A DNA stretch of 64,000 nt from an uncultured Bacteroidota bacterium (GCA_902786595.1 CADADB010000006.1:1-64000); one strand, 5' to 3'; positions 7,393-16,234 are shown, counted from the first letter of the stretch. Notes: a model not told the origin generated them from the letters alone. Numbers and translations are program-made.

Positions 7393-8441
7393 TAGACAAA
7401 ATGTTCGGCTATACGCTTCATTTCGGACGAAACGTTGTTGTTTTCGTACAAAATGCCGTAAATGGTCTCCACAATGGGGATGTTAGCGCCGATTTTCTTG
7501 TTGATTTCATGCACGCAGCGACAAGCGGTGTAGCCCTCCGACACCATGCGTAGCTCCAAAAGCGACACACGCACGGATAACCCGTGACCGATCATGATGC
7601 CGAACAAGCGGTTGCGGCTGAAGGTGGAGTAGGCGGTTACCAACAAGTCTCCGAGATAGACGGAGTCGGAAATATGGCGGTTTTCGTTGGGGTAAACTTC
7701 AGACACAAAGTACTTCATCTCCTTCAGACAGTTGGCCACGTAGGCGGCGATGAAGTTGTCGCCGTAGCCGAGACCGCTGTAGATGCCCGCGCCTAGGGCG
7801 TAGATGTTTTTGAGGACGATGGAGAGTTCCGCTCCCATCACGTCGTTGGAAACGGAGGTGCGGCAGTAGCGGGTGGTAAAGAATTTGGCGACCGTTTCCG
7901 CCAATTCCGTATTCGTGGAAGCAGCGGTCAGGAAGGTGAACTTCTCTTGCGCAATCTCCTCGGCGTGAGAAGGTCCGCTGATGATACAGAGCTGCTCTAT
8001 CGGCACTTTGAACTGCGACTGCATGTAGTCGCTGATGAGTTGCATGGTCTCTGGCACAATGCCCTTGACCGCGAGAATGATCTTCTTTTTCGACAATTGT
8101 GAGCGTTTCAACGGTTCAAGGGTCTTGTGAAGATAGGCCGACGGAGTGACGATAATCACGTAGTCGGCGCGCGACACCGTGCTTTTGATGTCTGTGCTCA
8201 CTTTCACGTCTTCAGGATTGATGAAGACGGAGCTGAGATATTTGGGATTGTGTCCGTATTTGACGATGCTTTCCGCGACCTCCTCTTTGCGCACCCACCA
8301 GTGGATGTGCTCCAAGTTCACCGAAATAATCTTGACAATAGCCGTTGCCCAGCTACCGCTTCCGATTACCGCCACGCGATATCGGGCGCGCAATTTCTTG
8401 CTGCGCGGAATGATTGTCGAAGATTTATGTTCGCTCGTCAT
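7392..8441 (-). CDS. gpsA: NAD(P)-dependent glycerol-3-phosphate dehydrogenase
   Basis: The 349-residue enzyme makes sn-glycerol 3-phosphate from dihydroxyacetone phosphate for phospholipid synthesis. Visible are the Rossmann motif VAVIGSGSWATAI (residues 23-35), the SGPSHAEE segment (155-162), and the catalytic lysine in VLKNIYALGAGI (Lys211), followed by GDLLVTAYSTFSRNR. A charged N-terminal extension of about 20 residues precedes the fold. A promoter box lies 20 bases upstream of the ATG. Confidence 0.92.
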   Translation of the reverse strand: MTSEHKSSTIIPRSKKLRARYRVAVIGSGSWATAIVKIISVNLEHIHWWVRKEEVAESIVKYGHNPKYLSSVFINPEDVKVSTDIKSTVSRADYVIIVTPSAYLHKTLEPLKRSQLSKKKIILAVKGIVPETMQLISDYMQSQFKVPIEQLCIISGPSHAEEIAQEKFTFLTAASTNTELAETVAKFFTTRYCRTSVSNDVMGAELSIVLKNIYALGAGIYSGLGYGDNFIAAYVANCLKEMKYFVSEVYPNENRHISDSVYLGDLLVTAYSTFSRNRLFGIMIGHGLSVRVSLLELRMVSEGYTACRCVHEINKKIGANIPIVETIYGILYENNNVSSEMKRIAEHFV

Positions 8442-8460
8442 TTTAACTTTTTTTAAGCGT

Positions 8461-8469
8461 GCAAAAATA
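8461..8469 (-). promoter_or_regulatory. -7 promoter box for gpsA
   Basis: Minus strand TATTTTTGC, preceded by an A-tract and GTG, as at 25446 and 31034; 20 bases from the gpsA ATG. Confidence 0.7.
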
Positions 8470-8528
8470 CACTATTTTTTGGTATTTTTGATTTTTAATT
8501 TCGTTTGTTCTTCTATTTGTTGATAATG

Positions 8529-8571
8529 AGGACTTTAGACGTGAGACTTGGGACGTGAGACTTGGGACTGA
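8529..8571. repeat. Degenerate GACGTGAGACTTGGG tandem repeat
   Basis: Units GAGACTTGGGAC and GTGAGACTTGGGAC alternate over about 40 bases between the gpsA promoter and the ackA terminator. The same GACGTGAGAC word dominates the long repeat at 32.5 kb. Confidence 0.65.
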
Positions 8572-8574
8572 AAC

Positions 8575-8613
8575 AAAAAGACGAACAATCCCCAAGGGGT
8601 TGTCCGTCTTTTT
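8575..8613 (-). terminator. Intrinsic terminator of ackA
   Basis: AAAAAGACG and CGTCTTTTT form the outer stem and ACAATCCCC and GGGGTTGT the inner stem, with AAGG at the tip. Read leftward it ends in a T run after the ackA stop. Confidence 0.8.
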
Positions 8614-8635
8614 GTATAAACTGTAAAAACTTGTT

Positions 8636-9832
8636 TTACAGTAGATTATAAGTATCTGTAGCGATGACTAATTCTTCATTGGTGGTCACGACAACCAGTT
8701 TCGTGGTGGAGTCGGGAGTCGAGATAATGCCGTCTTCGCCGCAGTATTTCTGGTTGGCCTCGGGGTCGAGTTTTGCGCCGATCCATTCCAGATTCTCGCA
8801 AATCTTCTCGCGCTGGAACCAGGCGTTTTCGCCGATACCGCCCGTGAAGAGGATCACGTCAACGCCACCCATGGCTGCTGCATACGCGCCGATGTACTTG
8901 CGCACGCGGTAAGCGAACATGTTGAAGGCATCGGTGCTGCGTTCGTCGCCCGCGTCGCGGCCGGCGCGGATGTCACGCATGTCAACGCTCTTGCCGGAAA
9001 TGCCTAACAGACCGCTCTTCTTGTTGATGAGGGTGTTCATCTCCTTGGTGTTCAGGCCTTCAGTATCCATGATGTAAAGCAGTGCGCCAGCGTCAAGGTC
9101 ACCCACGCGGGTACCCATCACCAGACCTTCCACCGGGGTGAAACCCATGGAGGTGTCAATGGACTTGCCGTTCTTGATGGCGCAGATGGAAGCGCCATTG
9201 CCGAGGTGGCAGCTTACGATCTTGGCTTTTTCGTAGGGGATACCGGCTATTTCAGCGGCTTTCGGGCCGACATATTTGTGGCTGGTGCCGTGGAAACCAT
9301 ATCTGCGGATTTTTTTCTCGCTATAGTATTCAAAAGGAAGTGCGTACAGGAATGCCTCGGGCGGCATGGTCTGATGGAAGGAGGTGTCAAACACGCCGAC
9401 GTGTTTCACATTGGGCAGCAGTTTTTTCATGGCATCAATGCCGGTAAGACTGGCGGGATTGTGCAGAGGGGCCAAAGCGCAGAGTTTTGCGATTTCCTCG
9501 CGCTCCTTGTCGCCAATGACGACGCTTTCTTTGAAGAACTCACCACCATGAGCCACGCGGTGACCCACAGCTCCGATTTCGTCCAGTGATTTGATGACGC
9601 CATGCTCGGGATCGGTCAACATATTGAGAACCAGTTTGATACCCTCTTCGTGTGTCGGGATGGGGGTTTGCACATAGCATTTCTCCTTGCCGACAGGTTT
9701 GTGGGTGAACTCACCCATTTCCAAACCAACGCGTTCCACTAAACCTTTAGCTAATAATTCAGGTTGCGGTTCCATTTCCAACAGTTGGTATTTGATGGAA
9801 GAACTACCGCAGTTAAGAACTAATATTTTCAT
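8636..9832 (-). CDS. ackA: Acetate kinase
   Basis: The 398-residue enzyme interconverts acetyl phosphate and acetate with ADP/ATP, the substrate-level phosphorylation step of acetate fermentation. It shows the N-terminal VLNCGSSSIKY signature, the HRVAHGGEFF active-site region, GFHGTSHKYV and SCHLGNGASICAI, and the C-terminal FTGGIGENA. The ATG at 9832 is preferred over a TTG two codons upstream because the protein then begins MKILVLNCGSSS as in the family. No pta gene lies next to it. Confidence 0.95.
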   Translation of the reverse strand: MKILVLNCGSSSIKYQLLEMEPQPELLAKGLVERVGLEMGEFTHKPVGKEKCYVQTPIPTHEEGIKLVLNMLTDPEHGVIKSLDEIGAVGHRVAHGGEFFKESVVIGDKEREEIAKLCALAPLHNPASLTGIDAMKKLLPNVKHVGVFDTSFHQTMPPEAFLYALPFEYYSEKKIRRYGFHGTSHKYVGPKAAEIAGIPYEKAKIVSCHLGNGASICAIKNGKSIDTSMGFTPVEGLVMGTRVGDLDAGALLYIMDTEGLNTKEMNTLINKKSGLLGISGKSVDMRDIRAGRDAGDERSTDAFNMFAYRVRKYIGAYAAAMGGVDVILFTGGIGENAWFQREKICENLEWIGAKLDPEANQKYCGEDGIISTPDSTTKLVVVTTNEELVIATDTYNLL

Positions 9833-9879
9833 ATTCAATTATTTAATGATTACTTTTTTATTTCCGTAGAAATTTTAGG

Positions 9880-9888
9880 GCAAAGATA
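9880..9888 (-). promoter_or_regulatory. -7 promoter box for ackA
   Basis: Minus strand TATCTTTGC preceded by a run of eight A; 47 bases from the ackA ATG. Confidence 0.65.
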
Positions 9889-9898
9889 CATTTTTTTT

Positions 9899-9931
9899 GT
9901 GAATAGTGATTAGTGAGCAGTGATTAGTATT
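9899..9931. repeat. Degenerate GTGATTAGTGA repeat
   Basis: GAATAGTGATTAGTGA and GCAGTGATTAGT follow each other. The same word recurs at 33.6 kb. Confidence 0.6.
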
Positions 9932-9957
9932 ATTGGTTGTACATAGTACATTGAAAA

Positions 9958-10716
9958 TTATTCTTCACCTCGGAGAATGTCGGCAACATGGATGATGCCA
10001 ACATCCACGTTATGCTGCATTTTATAGGCATCCAGCAGTTGCAGACAGTGAATATCGGTTGAGGTAATGAACTCCGCCCCTTGGTTGTATGCCCTGAGCA
10101 CAATTTCTCCGGTCATCTTTTCGGCGGCTTCGGGATTGAGCATGGCGAAACGGCCGTTGGCCCCGCAGCAGCAGTTTTTCGTTTCCGTGTCCTCAATCAA
10201 ATCCAATCCTTTTGTGTTGCGGAGCAATGTTTCCGGTGCGTTATTGTCCGGATAAAGATGCTTGGCGGAACAGGATTTGAAGTAGAACACCCGATGCTTG
10301 AATTCGTTGCCCAGGGATTCAGTATGCAAAACATTGACGATATAGTCACACAGTTCCCGGACATTGTTGACAAAGGAGTTCAGCTCGTTGGGAAGCGTGG
10401 CGTTTTTCAGAATCAGGTCGAAATGACGGCGCATAAATCCCGCACAGGCGGCATCGGGAATGACGACTGGGAACTTGGTTCGGTGCAGTTCACAATATTC
10501 TGTGTAGGATTTGATAACCTGATAACCAAGGTCTTTTGCGTACTGCAATTCCCCTTCCATGAAGAAACGGCGGCCGCAGCAGGTGCTTTCCTTGTCGTAA
10601 TGGCAGAACTGGTTCAGACGGTTCAGGACGGTAATCACGCTGGAGACCGTCTCCGCCTGGAACAGGTCCATCTGACACGGAACGTACAAGAACACAGTCT
10701 GTTGCGAATCGCTCAT
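9958..10716 (-). CDS. LutA/LldE-like cysteine-rich (CCG) Fe-S oxidoreductase subunit
   Basis: The 252-residue protein carries two CCG-type cysteine-rich domains: VPCQMD with ESTCCGRRFF (residues about 14-55), and KSCSAKHLYP with ETKNCCCGANGRFAM (about 145-195). These bind the cubane clusters of heterodisulfide reductase, GlcF and LutA proteins. LutA works with LutB and LutC in lactate oxidation, but neither is adjacent, so the substrate is open. It lies 74 bases downstream of nrdJ on the same strand, with a repeat in the gap and no promoter box seen there. Confidence 0.75.
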   Translation of the reverse strand: MSDSQQTVFLYVPCQMDLFQAETVSSVITVLNRLNQFCHYDKESTCCGRRFFMEGELQYAKDLGYQVIKSYTEYCELHRTKFPVVIPDAACAGFMRRHFDLILKNATLPNELNSFVNNVRELCDYIVNVLHTESLGNEFKHRVFYFKSCSAKHLYPDNNAPETLLRNTKGLDLIEDTETKNCCCGANGRFAMLNPEAAEKMTGEIVLRAYNQGAEFITSTDIHCLQLLDAYKMQHNVDVGIIHVADILRGEE

Positions 10717-10718
10717 AT

Positions 10719-10755
10719 AATGGTTATTGGTTATAGGTTATGGGTTATTGAAGTG
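10719..10755. repeat. Degenerate GGTTATTGG/GGTTATAGG repeat
   Basis: The units GGTTATTG, GGTTATAG, GTTATGG and GTTATTG run on in the gap between nrdJ and the LutA-like gene. The same word family occurs at 15077 (reverse), 34776 and 62262. Confidence 0.65.
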
Positions 10756-10790
10756 GTAGAGATGTGCCAAGGCGCGTCTCTGCAATGCTT

Positions 10791-13511
10791 TTAATTTCCG
10801 CATTTGGCATACCCGCAGTTCGAGCATGTGAGGCAGCCCTCTTTGAACTCCATCGTGTCTTTCTGTTGGCAATTGGGGCACACCACACCTTTTTGTTTTG
10901 TGCCGTCCTGAATGAATTTCTTGAGAGCGCGGCAAACACCGTTGCGCCACGAGTTGATGCTTTCCTGACGGAAGTTGAGTCCGGAGATGATGTTCACGAC
11001 GTGGTTCACAGGGATGCCGTTGCGCAAGAGCGCGGAGGTCATCTTCGCGTAGTTCCAGAATTCCTGGTCGAAGCAACGGTCCAGACCGCGCAGGATCACC
11101 TCGTAGCCGGCTTTGTCCTGATAGACGAAATCGTAGGACTTTGTGCCGTCTTCGTGGCGGTTCTTCACGATGGTGCCGTGATCCACCCACTTGGGCAGCA
11201 GGAAGCTCTCGTCACCGGTCTTGCCGGTGAAGATTTCGTAAGGTTTGCCATCGTAGAGTCCGATGTAAGCCACCCAGTCCTCATTGTTGTTCTTGAAGTG
11301 GATGACATCGGCGTTAAGTTCACGAGGACGCTTGAAGTTCTTCGGTTTCTCCTTCTGCTCTTCCTTTTTGGATTGGTCGAGAGAGTTGAGCACGCCGTCA
11401 CGGGAGCCCTCGCGATAGACGGTCAGACCTTTGCAGCCCACCTGCCAAGCTTTCAAGTAGAGGTCGCCAACCACCTCTTCCGTGATGGTGGAGGGCAGGT
11501 TGACGGTGACGGAGATGCTGTGATCGACCCATTTCTGTACGGAGCCCTGCAGCTCTACTTTCTTGATGTAATCGGTGTCCGCAGCGGTGGCCTTGTAGTA
11601 AGGGGATTGTTCCACAAGTGCGAAAATCTCTTTTTCGCTCATCTCCTTCATCTGCTCCAGCGTATATCCTTTGGTTTCCGCCCAGACCACGAACTTGTGG
11701 TGGAAAACCATGTATTCCTCAAACAGGTCACCTACGCTGTCTTTTACAACGGTTTTCTTGGCGGCCATATCGTTCGGGTTGATTTTCCGGCGGCGCTTAT
11801 AGACCACGTTGAATGCGGGTTCGATACCAGAAGTAGTTTGTGTACAAATACTTACGCTTCCCGTGGGGGCGATGGTGAGCAGGGCGATGTTGCGGCGGCC
11901 ATAACGGATCATGTCGTCGTAAAGTTTCGGGTCGGCGTCGCGCAAACGTTGGATGAAGGGGTTGTGGCCCTCCTTGATGCAGCTGTAGATCGGGAATGCG
12001 CCGCGTTCCTTGGCCATAGTGACGGAGGAACGGTAAGCGGCGAGGGCCAGTTGTTTGTGCACTTCCGTGGAGAAAGCGTTGGCCTCGTCGGTGCCGTAGG
12101 TGAGCCCGAGGGCGGCAAGCATGTCGCCTTCGGCAGTGATGCCCAGTCCGGTGCGGCGGCCTTTCAGCGATTGCTTGCGGATCTTGAGCCAGAGTTCCTT
12201 CTCCACGCGCTTAATGCTTTCGCTTTCGGGATCATTCTCGATTTTGGCGAGAATGGCGTCGATTTTTTCCAGTTCCAGGTCGATAATGTCGTCCATCAGA
12301 CGTTGCGCATACTGCACATGCTGGCGGAAACGCGGCATGTTGAAGATAGCGTTTTCGGTGAAAGGATTATCGACATAGCTGTAGAGGTTCATGGAGATGA
12401 GACGGCAGCTGTCGTACGGACAGAGCGGGATTTCGCCGCAAGGGTTGGTGGAAACCGTCTCGAAGCCCTCATCCTTGTAGCAGTCCGGGATGGACTCGCG
12501 GCGGATGTTGTCCCAGAAGAGGACGCCGGGTTCGGCGGATTTCCACGCGTTGTGGATGATCTTGTCCCATAATTTCTTGGCATCAATCTCCTTGGTAACC
12601 TTGGGGTTGTTGCTGTCGATGGGATATTGTTGGGTGTAAGAGGTATGGTTTTGGACGCTTTGCATGAATTCATCATCCACTCTGACGGAGACATTGGCTC
12701 CGGTGACTTTGCCTTGCGTCATTTTTGCATCAATAAATTGCTCTGCATCAGGATGTTTGATAGAGATGGAGAGCATGAGGGCACCGCGACGACCGTCTTG
12801 TGCCACCTCGCGGGTGGAGTTGGAGAACCGTTCCATGAAGGGGACGATGCCCGTGGAGGTTTGCGCGCAGTTCTGCACGTGGCTGCCGGAAGGACGGATG
12901 TCGGACATGTCGTGACCCACGCCGCCGCGGCGTTTCATCAGCTGCACCTGCTCCTCGTCCATCTTCATGATGCCGCCGTAGGAGTCGGAGTTGCCGCTGT
13001 TGCCGATGACGAAGCAGTTGGAGAGGGAGACCACCTGGTACTTGTTGCCGATGCCGGCCATAGGGCTGCCTTGCGGAATCACATACTTGAAATGGTCGAA
13101 CAAGCTGAAAATCAACTCTTCACTCATCGGGTTTGCGTAACGACGTTCGATGCGGGCGAACTCGCGAGCCATGCGGCGATGCATGTCTTCCGGCGTGTGC
13201 TCCACCAATTCGCCGTTGGCGTTCTTCAATGCGTATTTGTCGATCCAAACTCCCGCGGCCAGCTCGTCACCGCCGAAATAACGGGCCACATCCTGGAAAA
13301 TCTCCTCCTTCTTGAACACTGTCTCGGCAGAGGAGACCTCCTCTGTCGTTTCTTCTGCCAACACGGCCTCTGTCTCTTGCGCAAACTTCTGCATCGCAGA
13401 ATTCCGGTTGGCTATCAATTCACTCATCGAATCTTGCAGCTTCTGGTTGATGGTCTGCTGCTCTACATCTTCATTCTCAACTGCACTGAAAAGTGATAAA
13501 TCATTGCTCAT
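10791..13511 (-). CDS. nrdJ: Adenosylcobalamin-dependent (class II) ribonucleotide reductase
   Basis: The 906-residue enzyme reduces ribonucleotides using a B12-derived radical, without a separate radical-generating subunit. Seen are the LSNCFVIGN segment with the first redox cysteine, MKRRGGVGHDMSDIRP, the NPCGEIPLC active-site motif with the thiyl-radical cysteine, and TIAPTGSVSICTQTTSGIEP. The C-terminus is a four-cysteine zinc ribbon (CPNC and CSNCGYAKC), which typically carries the redox-shuttle cysteines in this long form. The N-terminal 60 residues are acidic and variable. No cobalamin riboswitch was seen upstream. Confidence 0.93.
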   Translation of the reverse strand: MSNDLSLFSAVENEDVEQQTINQKLQDSMSELIANRNSAMQKFAQETEAVLAEETTEEVSSAETVFKKEEIFQDVARYFGGDELAAGVWIDKYALKNANGELVEHTPEDMHRRMAREFARIERRYANPMSEELIFSLFDHFKYVIPQGSPMAGIGNKYQVVSLSNCFVIGNSGNSDSYGGIMKMDEEQVQLMKRRGGVGHDMSDIRPSGSHVQNCAQTSTGIVPFMERFSNSTREVAQDGRRGALMLSISIKHPDAEQFIDAKMTQGKVTGANVSVRVDDEFMQSVQNHTSYTQQYPIDSNNPKVTKEIDAKKLWDKIIHNAWKSAEPGVLFWDNIRRESIPDCYKDEGFETVSTNPCGEIPLCPYDSCRLISMNLYSYVDNPFTENAIFNMPRFRQHVQYAQRLMDDIIDLELEKIDAILAKIENDPESESIKRVEKELWLKIRKQSLKGRRTGLGITAEGDMLAALGLTYGTDEANAFSTEVHKQLALAAYRSSVTMAKERGAFPIYSCIKEGHNPFIQRLRDADPKLYDDMIRYGRRNIALLTIAPTGSVSICTQTTSGIEPAFNVVYKRRRKINPNDMAAKKTVVKDSVGDLFEEYMVFHHKFVVWAETKGYTLEQMKEMSEKEIFALVEQSPYYKATAADTDYIKKVELQGSVQKWVDHSISVTVNLPSTITEEVVGDLYLKAWQVGCKGLTVYREGSRDGVLNSLDQSKKEEQKEKPKNFKRPRELNADVIHFKNNNEDWVAYIGLYDGKPYEIFTGKTGDESFLLPKWVDHGTIVKNRHEDGTKSYDFVYQDKAGYEVILRGLDRCFDQEFWNYAKMTSALLRNGIPVNHVVNIISGLNFRQESINSWRNGVCRALKKFIQDGTKQKGVVCPNCQQKDTMEFKEGCLTCSNCGYAKCGN

Positions 13512-13714
13512 ATTTACGGCGGTTTAGGTTTTGTTTTTTTCTTGATATGTTTTTATCTCCAACGTGTTGAAAAATCGCCCTTCTTACCGTTTCATGCATT
13601 TTAAAATAGCAGTATTAACTGACAATCAAAACGTTACGATAAGCAGTACGACTTTTCTTTCAGTTTGCTAAAATAGATAATTGTATTGGATTTTATCCCC
13701 ATGTCGGGGGTATA

Positions 13715-13762
13715 TTTATTAACAAAAAGCCGTTAATATTTTTTTCTGATTGATTATTAACG
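13715..13762. promoter_or_regulatory. Cluster of GTTAATA sites upstream of nrdJ; possible operator
   Basis: The 347-base gap between nrdJ and the permease is AT-rich and has no gene. Within it CGTTAATA (13731-13738) and TATTAACG (13755-13762) form an 8-bp inverted repeat, and a further TTATTAAC lies at about 13716. A short CCCC/GGGG hairpin is at about 13697-13710. No NrdR-box or B12-box consensus was recognised. The function is inference from position. Confidence 0.35.
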
Positions 13763-13834
13763 ACTTATTTTGAAAAAAAATTTTTTGTCAAAAAATGGCA
13801 CGAAAATACTATTCGGATAATGCTCGACCCGAAT

Positions 13835-13863
13835 GAAGAGACGTTTCAGGAAACGTCTCTACG
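13835..13863. repeat. AGAGACGTTTC palindrome, single copy
   Basis: The perfect palindromic core AGAGACGTTTC..GAAACGTCTCT (13837-13860) differs from the paired copies at 20.04 and 60.97 kb mainly in its centre (AGG instead of ATG) and left edge. Its right end contributes the TAG stop of the permease gene. Confidence 0.8.
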
Positions 13864-14935
13864 ACAAACTCACTCGCGGATCCAGCCACCCGTAAATAAT
13901 GTCACATATTATATTGATAATTACCAAGATGATGGACACATAAAGCAACGATCCCATCACCACGGGGAAGTCGTATTTGTCGAGGCCGTCGAGGATGACC
14001 ACGCCCATGCCCTTCCAGTCGAAGATGTACTCCACGAACACGGCGCCGGCCAATAATCCCGCCAACCAACCCGATATTGCCGTGACCACCGGGTTCAGCG
14101 CATTCTTCAGCGCGTGCTTCACGATGATGGTCTTTTGACCCAATCCCTTGGCTTTCGCCGTGCGGATGTAGTCCTGGGACAGCACGTCCAAGAGCGAGTT
14201 CTTCGTCAGCTCAATGACCACCGCCAATGGACGGATACCCAAGGTCAACGCGGGCAGAATCAGATTCTTGAGGTTGACGTATTGTCCTGAACCATAATCA
14301 TCTACGGTGTATAAACTGCCGAACATGTTGAGTCCGGTGTAGTCGGCTAACAGAAATGCGAAGACCCATGCAAAGAGGATGGCCGCGAAGAAAGACGGCA
14401 CCGACATGCCCAACACCGAGACCACCAAAGCGCTCTTGTCGAACCAGTTTCCCTTCTTCAGGGCGCAGAAAATGCCAATGATAATGCCCACGATGAGGGC
14501 AAAAACGATGGAAACCACTGCGAGCAACACGGTTTTCGGGAACGCCTCGCCGATGATTTCCGTCACGGGACGCTTGCTTTGGTAAGATCTTCGTAAGTAT
14601 GGAGCTTTCAGCACGATAGCCGACTTTTTCATCGGTATCAGCTTGACATAGTGATAGTTGTTGTCGTTGAGGTAGAAGAAGGAGTCGGCATCATCGGTCT
14701 TGTGCCAGGAAATCGGCGACACATCGTTGAGATAGGCGAGATACTGTACCCCAAGGGGCAGGTTAAGACCCATCTCCTTGCGGATGGCCTCCTCGGTTTC
14801 CAGGTCGCTGCGCTGTCCCATGATCATGCGCGCCGGATCGGACGGCAGCACCGTGAACAGGAAGAACACGAGCGTCGTCACCCCGAGCATCAGCAGCAGG
14901 CCATAACCGATCTTTTTGACGATGTATCTTAACAT
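13859..14935 (-). CDS. Oligopeptide/dipeptide ABC transporter permease, OppB/DppB family
   Basis: The 358-residue inner-membrane protein begins MLRYIVKKIGYGLLLMLGVTTLVFFL and has the N-terminal TM helix, a long periplasmic loop of about 100 residues typical of Bacteroidota members, five further helices, and the EAA loop (QDYIRTAKAKGLGQKTIIVKHALKNAL) that contacts the ATPase. The ending LDPRVSLS is close to the normal C-terminus, and the TAG stop lies in a palindromic repeat. No OppC, ATPase or binding protein is adjacent. It has its own promoter box at 14952. Confidence 0.88.
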   Translation of the reverse strand: MLRYIVKKIGYGLLLMLGVTTLVFFLFTVLPSDPARMIMGQRSDLETEEAIRKEMGLNLPLGVQYLAYLNDVSPISWHKTDDADSFFYLNDNNYHYVKLIPMKKSAIVLKAPYLRRSYQSKRPVTEIIGEAFPKTVLLAVVSIVFALIVGIIIGIFCALKKGNWFDKSALVVSVLGMSVPSFFAAILFAWVFAFLLADYTGLNMFGSLYTVDDYGSGQYVNLKNLILPALTLGIRPLAVVIELTKNSLLDVLSQDYIRTAKAKGLGQKTIIVKHALKNALNPVVTAISGWLAGLLAGAVFVEYIFDWKGMGVVILDGLDKYDFPVVMGSLLYVSIILVIINIICDIIYGWLDPRVSLS

Positions 14936-14951
14936 ACCATTGTAAACGGCG

Positions 14952-14960
14952 GCAAAAGTA
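14952..14960 (-). promoter_or_regulatory. -7 promoter box for the OppB-type permease
   Basis: Minus strand TACTTTTGCCGCC, preceded by a seven-A tract; 17 bases from the start codon. Confidence 0.7.
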
Positions 14961-14970
14961 CGATTTTTTT

Positions 14971-15035
14971 GCTATTAGCTATTAGCTTTTGGCCATTAGC
15001 TGTCAACAGTTAATAGCTAACAGCCGATAGCCAAA
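14971..15035. repeat. Degenerate GCTATTAGC repeat in inverted halves
   Basis: The left half has GCTATTAGCTATTAGC and TTGGCCATTAGCTGT; the right half has AACAGTTAATAGCTAACAGCCGATAGCC split by a short centre. The halves are imperfect reverse complements. Same word family as 2511, 3947, 5763 and 24164. Confidence 0.65.
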
Positions 15036-15076
15036 GTCAAAGTCAAAATTCCATTCAGTAAAGTTTCCTGCTTCAA

Positions 15077-15106
15077 TAACCTATAACCCATAACCAATAA
15101 CCATTA
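15077..15106. repeat. Degenerate AATAACC/CATAACC repeat
   Basis: Units AATAACC, TATAACC, CATAACC and AATAACC run up to the prfA promoter; this is the reverse-strand form of the GGTTATTG family. Confidence 0.65.
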
Positions 15107-15113
15107 AAAAGTG

Positions 15114-15121
15114 TATCTTTG
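15114..15121 (+). promoter_or_regulatory. -7 promoter box TATCTTTG for prfA
   Basis: TATCTTTGCGGCC is preceded by AAAAAGTG and lies 33 bases before the prfA ATG. Confidence 0.7.
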
Positions 15122-15154
15122 CGGCCCGAAATAGAAAAGTAGAAAGGCTTATAT

Positions 15155-16234
15155 ATGAACGATTTACTGGATAAATTAGAGCTCATTTACCAACGCTGGC
15201 TGCAGATTGGCGAAGAAATCACCAAGCCGGATGTGATGTCCGACATGAAAAACTATGTCAAGCTGAGCAAGGACTACAAGGATTTGCAGGCCGTGGTGGA
15301 TGCTTATAAAAGATATAAGGATGTGATAGACAACATCGCGAACGCCAAAGACATTCTCGCCAACGAAAAAGACGAGGAGTTCCGCGAGATGGCCAAAGCA
15401 GAGTTGGATACCTATCAATCTGAAAAAGAGACACTTGAGGAAGATATTCGCTTGTTGCTGCTGCCTTCTGACCCGCAGGACAGCAAGAACGCCCAGATGG
15501 AAATCCGCGCGGGTACAGGCGGCGACGAGGCCAGCATTTTCGCCGGCGACCTCTTCCGTATGTACCAGCATTTCTGCGACAAGAAGGGCTGGAAAATCGA
15601 AGTGCTTTCTATGACCGAAGGCACCGTGGGCGGTTACAAGGAGATCGACTTCTCCGTGACCGGCAACGGCGTCTATGGCATCATGAAATACGAGTCGGGC
15701 GTGCACCGCGTGCAGCGCGTGCCGCAAACCGAGTCGCAGGGTCGTGTACACACTTCCGCCGCCTCCGTAGTGGTGCTTCCCGAGGCCGACGAGTTCGATG
15801 TGGAACTCAAACAGAGCGACATTAAGAAGGAAACCTTCTGCGCCTCCGGCCCTGGCGGTCAGTGCGTGAACACCACCTACTCCGCCGTGCGCCTCACCCA
15901 CATCCCCACCGGCATCGTGGTCTCCATTCAGGACGAGAAATCACAGATCAAGAACCTCGAAAAGGCCATGCGCGTGCTGCGTACCCGCCTCTTCGAACGC
16001 GAATACCAGAAATATTTGGACGAAATCGCCTCCAAGCGCCGCACGATGGTCTCCACTGGCGACCGCTCCGCGAAGATCCGCACCTACAACTACCCGCAGA
16101 ACCGCGTCACGGACCACCGTATCAACTATACGATGTACAACCTCGCCAATTTCATGAACGGCGACATCGAGGAGGTGATGCAGGCCTTGCAGGTGGCCGA
16201 GAATGCCGAGAGACTGAAAGAGGCAGTGGAATAA
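15155..16234 (+). CDS. prfA: Peptide chain release factor 1
   Basis: The 359-residue protein terminates translation at UAA and UAG. The peptidyl-tRNA hydrolysis motif GGQ is at residues 234-236 (SGPGGQCVNTT), and the stop-codon recognition tripeptide is PQT at 190-192, the P-x-T type that distinguishes RF1 from RF2 (SPF). The N-terminal coiled-coil domain (residues 1-100) is intact. Length is normal. A promoter precedes it and a hairpin plus T run follows it, so it is probably monocistronic. Confidence 0.95.
   Translation: MNDLLDKLELIYQRWLQIGEEITKPDVMSDMKNYVKLSKDYKDLQAVVDAYKRYKDVIDNIANAKDILANEKDEEFREMAKAELDTYQSEKETLEEDIRLLLLPSDPQDSKNAQMEIRAGTGGDEASIFAGDLFRMYQHFCDKKGWKIEVLSMTEGTVGGYKEIDFSVTGNGVYGIMKYESGVHRVQRVPQTESQGRVHTSAASVVVLPEADEFDVELKQSDIKKETFCASGPGGQCVNTTYSAVRLTHIPTGIVVSIQDEKSQIKNLEKAMRVLRTRLFEREYQKYLDEIASKRRTMVSTGDRSAKIRTYNYPQNRVTDHRINYTMYNLANFMNGDIEEVMQALQVAENAERLKEAVE

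Noticed and set aside
10764-12572. A 602-codon open frame on the plus strand opposite nrdJ
   Set aside because: It lies wholly antisense to a gene with full family motifs and has no recognisable domain; it is a by-product of codon bias in nrdJ.
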